From Kiritimatiellota bacterium (GTDB lineage: Bacteria; Verrucomicrobiota; Kiritimatiellia; JAAZAB01), in NCBI GenBank assembly GCA_008636095.1, contig VSJD01000129.1:1-15862 (forward strand): 15,862 nt of DNA, in the 5' to 3' direction. Below, one piece after another: positions 13,095-15,862 of the stretch; within the stretch, counting starts at the first letter, position 1, and the number at the start of each line of letters is the position of its first letter. The notes beneath the pieces were generated by a model, which saw only the letters and a list, made by a program, of their open reading frames with translations, was not told where the DNA came from and searched no databases. The translations under genes were made by a program, and so were the position numbers.

Positions 13095-14381
13095 ATGTCA
13101 GTCCCGAAGTCAATGCATGCGATAGTTGCCCAGGTGTTTGCCGGCACGCCTGTGACCGACATTCACACGCATCTTTTTGATCCCGCCATGGGTTCGCTCT
13201 TGCTGTGGGGGATTGACGAACTACTGACTTATCACTACCTCGTGGCGGAAGTGTTGCGTGCCCGGCCGGAAATAACCTATAAAGCCTTCTGGACCATGCC
13301 GAAATCGGCGCAGGCGGACCTGATCTGGCAGGAGCTGTTTGTCAAGCGTACGCCGGTGTCGGAAGCCTGCCGGGGGGTGCTGACCGTCCTACAGGCGCTT
13401 GGCTTGAACGCCAACACCGAAAGGCTATCCGATATCCGCGCCTATTTTGCCGCTCAGACTGTGCACGGCTATGTGGACCAGGTGTTCAAGCTGGCCGGGG
13501 TGGAGTGCGTCTACATGACCAACGATCCACTTAATCCGGTGGAACGCGCGGTCTGGGAAAAAGGATTTGAACGCGATCCCCGCTTTCTTGCCGCCCTGCG
13601 GCTGGATAGCTCCCTCAAGGATTGGCCGCAGAGCGTTGCCAATCTCAAAGCCCTGGGTTATGCGGTGGATACGTCGCTCTCTGGCCGGACTTTAAGTGAA
13701 GTCCGCCGTTATCTCAATGACTGGTGCCAACGGATTGAAGCCCGTTATATGGCCATCAGCCTGGCGCCCACGTTCCGTTACCCTGACATGGGGGTTAAAA
13801 CATTCCAACATTCTGCAGAATGTTGGAATGTTTCCAGCCTTACCAATCTGATGGTCAAGGCGGTCATTCCGGTGGCCCGCGAGCGGGGTATTCCGGTGGC
13901 CCTCATGATTGGCGTTCGCAAGGCGGTTAATCCGGCCCTGGGCGACGCGGGCGATTCGGTTGGTTTGGCGGATATGGCCGCAGTGGAAAACCTGGCGCGC
14001 GATTTCGGCGACGTGACCTTCCTGGTGACCCTGTTGGCGCGCGAGAATATGCATGGCCTGTGCGTTGCCGCCCGTAAATTCAAGAACATTGTGCCGTTCG
14101 GCTGTTGGTGGTTTCTCAATAATCCGTCCCTGATCCGCGAGATTACTGCCATGCGCATGGAACTGCTGGGGCTTTCTTTAATTCCCCAGCATTCCGATTG
14201 CCGGATCCTGGATCAGCTCGTTTACAAGTGGGCGCATTCCCGGGCGGTGATCGGAGACGTGCTGGCTTCGAAGTACGATGATCTGGCACGGGCCGGCCGG
14301 CCGGTTTCCGAGGCCGATATCCGCCGCGATCTGGCGGTGCTGTTCGATGGCCGCCTGATCAATCAGCGTCCGCTTGTTTAA
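13095..14381 (+). CDS. Uronate isomerase-like protein (distant UxaC family, amidohydrolase fold)
   Basis: A 428-residue protein resembling the divergent glucuronate isomerases of PVC bacteria. It has VTDIHTHLFDP (20-30) with the two metal-type histidines H24 and H26, an Arg-rich central part, FLVTLLARENMHGL, the GCWWFLNNPS segment (337-345; compare the GWWFND region of UxaC), and PQHSDCRILDQLVYKWAHSR (364-383) with His366 and Asp368. UxaC isomerises glucuronate or galacturonate to fructuronate or tagaturonate. Sequence drift from E. coli UxaC is large, so another aldose/ketose or lactone substrate is possible. Residues 235-246 are encoded by a perfect 36-bp palindrome and look like an insertion between two conserved-looking strands. 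TAAGGTG stands about 5 bases before the ATG. It is the last gene before the intron. Confidence 0.72.
   Translation: MSVPKSMHAIVAQVFAGTPVTDIHTHLFDPAMGSLLLWGIDELLTYHYLVAEVLRARPEITYKAFWTMPKSAQADLIWQELFVKRTPVSEACRGVLTVLQALGLNANTERLSDIRAYFAAQTVHGYVDQVFKLAGVECVYMTNDPLNPVERAVWEKGFERDPRFLAALRLDSSLKDWPQSVANLKALGYAVDTSLSGRTLSEVRRYLNDWCQRIEARYMAISLAPTFRYPDMGVKTFQHSAECWNVSSLTNLMVKAVIPVARERGIPVALMIGVRKAVNPALGDAGDSVGLADMAAVENLARDFGDVTFLVTLLARENMHGLCVAARKFKNIVPFGCWWFLNNPSLIREITAMRMELLGLSLIPQHSDCRILDQLVYKWAHSRAVIGDVLASKYDDLARAGRPVSEADIRRDLAVLFDGRLINQRPLV
13798..13833. repeat. Perfect 36-bp palindrome inside a coding region
   Basis: Each arm is 16 bases (left AAACATTCCAACATTC), joined by TGCA at the centre; all 36 bases are self-complementary, and the next base pair outward does not match. 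It is exactly 12 codons long and inserts KTFQHSAECWNV into the uronate-isomerase-like protein without breaking the frame. The words echo the spacer array at 11529-11563. Confidence 0.95.
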
Positions 14382-14434
14382 TGCGACGCTGACCCCCGCC
14401 ACCCAGTTATGTATCATTCCGGGCAGTGTGGCGA
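14382..14434. other. Intron 3' flank / spacer
   Basis: The 53 bases between the uronate-isomerase-like stop and the predicted intron end. A 6-bp inverted pair (CGCCAC 14397-14402, GTGGCG 14428-14433) with a 25-base loop is present. No heptads and no clear terminator are seen. Confidence 0.4.
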
Positions 14435-14469
14435 GTCGAGTAGACCGGAGGAATCTCACCCCCAGTCCC

Positions 14470-15858
14470 TCACGGAACCGTACTTGAGCCTCTCGACTCA
14501 TACGGCTCTTGTTGTTTAATCGCGGGAAGGAGTCCCATCTGCCAGTGATAAAACAGCGTCGGCTGCCTTTGGGCAATCCCTTTGAGCCACCATGCTGTCT
14601 TCCTTGGCTTCACTCTGAACCGCCGAAACTTGTTCATCGCCCATCGCATAAGGACAAAGTTGAACAGTTTCAGTGTCTTGCGTAACTCCGACCCATAGAA
14701 TTTCCCGTAATAGTTAGCCCATCCTCTCAGCCGGGGATTGACATATTCGGCTATGCTTTCCAAGGTTTGCCCAATTCGTCGATGCACCTGCCACTCGCGA
14801 ATCTGCTGGCGTATGGCTTTGGTCGCTTTGTCGCTGACAGCGGGCAGAAATCCTAGACGCATCTTGCCTTGTTTCGTTCGGACTTGTCTTAGCCTGAATG
14901 TGTAGCCAAGAAAATCAAACGTACCGTTGATGGGCCTTTTCATTCTGTCCCCGTTGTTGCAGTATACCACTTTCGTCTTGTCCGGGTGTAACTGCAATTT
15001 ACACTCACCCAGACGCCCAGCGATTCTGCTCCGCAACTCCTCCGCCTGTTGCTCACTCGAACAGTGAACAATGATGTCATCCGCATATCTTTCAAAGAGC
15101 ACTTCCGGATAATTCCTCTGCATCCACTTGTCAAAGGCGTAATGCAGAAAGAGATTCGCAAGGATCGGACTTACCACCCCGCCCTGCGGCGTCCCTTGAT
15201 CTCTATCCGTTTGCGCGCCCGTTGGCAGTTGTGCCTTTGCCTTCAGCCACCGTTCAACATACAGGATGACCCACTTCTCCTTGGTATGCTTTCGCACCGC
15301 CTTCAGCATGAGCTCATGATCTATCGTGTCAAAGAATCCTTTGATGTCCAGATCCAGAACCCACCGCTGCCGCCAGCATCTTTCTCTGGCTTTCCCTACG
15401 GCTTCAAGCGCGGTCTTGCCCGGACGATACGCATAGGAATCCGTGTGAAATATCGGTTCGACTTCTTTTTCCAGAACCCTACTGCACACTGTCTGGGCAA
15501 CCCGATCGGCAACTGTCGGTATCCCCAGCTTTCTCTTCCCCCCGTCGCCTTTCGGTATTTCCACCACTCGTACCGGCGGAGGTATATAACTCCCGGAACT
15601 CATGCGGTTCCAGACTTTGTACAGGTTCCTTTTCAGGTCCCGTTCAAAGTCAGCTATCGTTTCCTTATCTACTCCCGCGCTCCCCTTGTTGGTTTTCACC
15701 AACTTGTAGGCTTTCCAGACTAACTGCTTGGGAATTCTATATGATTTTGCTTTATCCATTCGGTTCATCCCATTCCTGGTTGGCCTCTGAATAACGCTGA
15801 ACAACATGACCCCTTTGCTCCCTGTCCTTTCGGACAGTTCATTGCTACTACGGGTCAT
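14470..15858 (-). CDS. ltrA: Group II intron reverse transcriptase/maturase
   Basis: Up to 462 residues; the frame remains open beyond 15858, so the true start may lie outside the window or at an inner ATG (for example residue 31, MNRMDKAKSY, about 15768). Motifs in order: NKGSAGVD (57-64, RT0/1 region), RKLGIPTVADRVAQ (109-122), SYAYRPGKTA (141-150), the catalytic strand LDLDIKGFFDTIDH (168-181), QGTPQGGVVSPILANLFL (221-238), YADD (258-261), and the maturase X-domain segment LRGWANYYGKFYG (377-389). No HNH endonuclease follows. The reverse transcriptase copies the intron RNA and the maturase helps splicing. The last about 13 codons run into domain V, so the stop codon (14470-14472) lies just past that helix. 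Confidence 0.93.
   Translation of the reverse strand: MTRSSNELSERTGSKGVMLFSVIQRPTRNGMNRMDKAKSYRIPKQLVWKAYKLVKTNKGSAGVDKETIADFERDLKRNLYKVWNRMSSGSYIPPPVRVVEIPKGDGGKRKLGIPTVADRVAQTVCSRVLEKEVEPIFHTDSYAYRPGKTALEAVGKARERCWRQRWVLDLDIKGFFDTIDHELMLKAVRKHTKEKWVILYVERWLKAKAQLPTGAQTDRDQGTPQGGVVSPILANLFLHYAFDKWMQRNYPEVLFERYADDIIVHCSSEQQAEELRSRIAGRLGECKLQLHPDKTKVVYCNNGDRMKRPINGTFDFLGYTFRLRQVRTKQGKMRLGFLPAVSDKATKAIRQQIREWQVHRRIGQTLESIAEYVNPRLRGWANYYGKFYGSELRKTLKLFNFVLMRWAMNKFRRFRVKPRKTAWWLKGIAQRQPTLFYHWQMGLLPAIKQQEPYESRGSSTVP
14475..14508 (-). ncRNA. Group II intron domain V
   Basis: 34 bases on the minus strand beginning GAGCCGTA and ending TACGGTTC (an 8-bp outer stem with one G-U pair), then a bulge, a 5-bp inner stem GAGTC/GGCTC and a GAGA tetraloop. 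Length, AGC near the 5' end, two-base bulge and GNRA loop match the catalytic domain V of group II introns. Confidence 0.92.
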
Positions 15859-15862
15859 TCCG

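Larger units (their letters stand above)
14435..15862 (-). mobile_element. Group II intron, 3' part (5' end beyond window)
   Basis: Minus-strand retroelement recognised from its reverse transcriptase/maturase and the RNA domains after it. Behind domain V, a 9-bp stem with 7-base loop (GACTGGGGG ... CCTCCGGTC) serves as domain VI, and the element ends with CTACTCGAC at about 14435. The 5' RNA domains lie past 15862. The lack of an endonuclease domain and the short domain VI suggest a small bacterial class (C-like or similar), unproven. Confidence 0.8.

Noticed and set aside
14397-14433. Terminator for the uronate-isomerase-like gene
   Set aside because: The stem is only 6 bp with a 25-base loop and no T-run.
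13798-15858. Diversity-generating retroelement (RT near a repeat in a gene)
   Set aside because: The RT has the group II maturase domain and is followed by domain V. There is no template/variable repeat pair with A-specific changes; the in-gene repeat is a palindrome.

Overview
The window reads as the chromosome of a free-living, moderately GC-rich bacterium. It carries a sugar/uronate/polyol catabolic locus of the kind common in the Planctomycetes-Verrucomicrobia-Lentisphaerae-Kiritimatiellota group: many Gfo/Idh/MocA dehydrogenases of several subtypes, a rhamnulokinase, a SrlD-like dehydrogenase and a distant uronate isomerase. The phylum is an inference from gene content and spacer style, not from a marker gene. 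No rRNA, tRNA, CRISPR array, transporter or regulator gene was found.

Layout: 1-1179 holds the end of one Gfo/Idh/MocA oxidoreductase and a short, divergent second one, in visibly AT-richer DNA. 1284-9201 is a one-strand series: alpha/beta-hydrolase, class II aldolase, Cys-rich Gfo/Idh/MocA oxidoreductase, zinc alcohol dehydrogenase, SrlD-like SDR, rhamnulokinase, aldo/keto reductase. Exonuclease III lies opposite (9238-10011). A new promoter at about 10142-10169 precedes a further Gfo/Idh/MocA protein, a class III aminotransferase and a uronate-isomerase-like protein (10213-14381). The right edge (14435-15862, minus strand) is the 3' part of a group II intron, with its reverse transcriptase/maturase and a clear domain V.

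Pathway logic: the kinase plus class II aldolase form the core of a ketose-1-phosphate route (rhamnulose or fuculose type) giving DHAP and lactaldehyde. The alcohol dehydrogenase, aldo/keto reductase and SDR could handle aldehydes, polyols or keto-sugars. The uronate-isomerase homologue and the Gfo/Idh/MocA enzymes suggest acidic or modified sugars. The sugar isomerase, transporter and regulator must lie elsewhere.

The most unusual feature is in the spacers. Seven of the eight intergenic spacers longer than about 90 bp contain degenerate tandem repeats with a 7-bp period. The words differ from spacer to spacer but are partly shared between them, and in several spacers inverted copies face each other to form hairpins. 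Palindromic modules accompany them. A perfect 36-bp palindrome made of the same kind of words sits inside the uronate-isomerase gene without breaking the frame, adding exactly 12 codons, and another hairpin module lies at the start of the kinase gene. This looks like a family of proliferating intergenic/palindromic elements comparable in style to cyanobacterial heptameric STRRs or Rickettsia palindromic elements.
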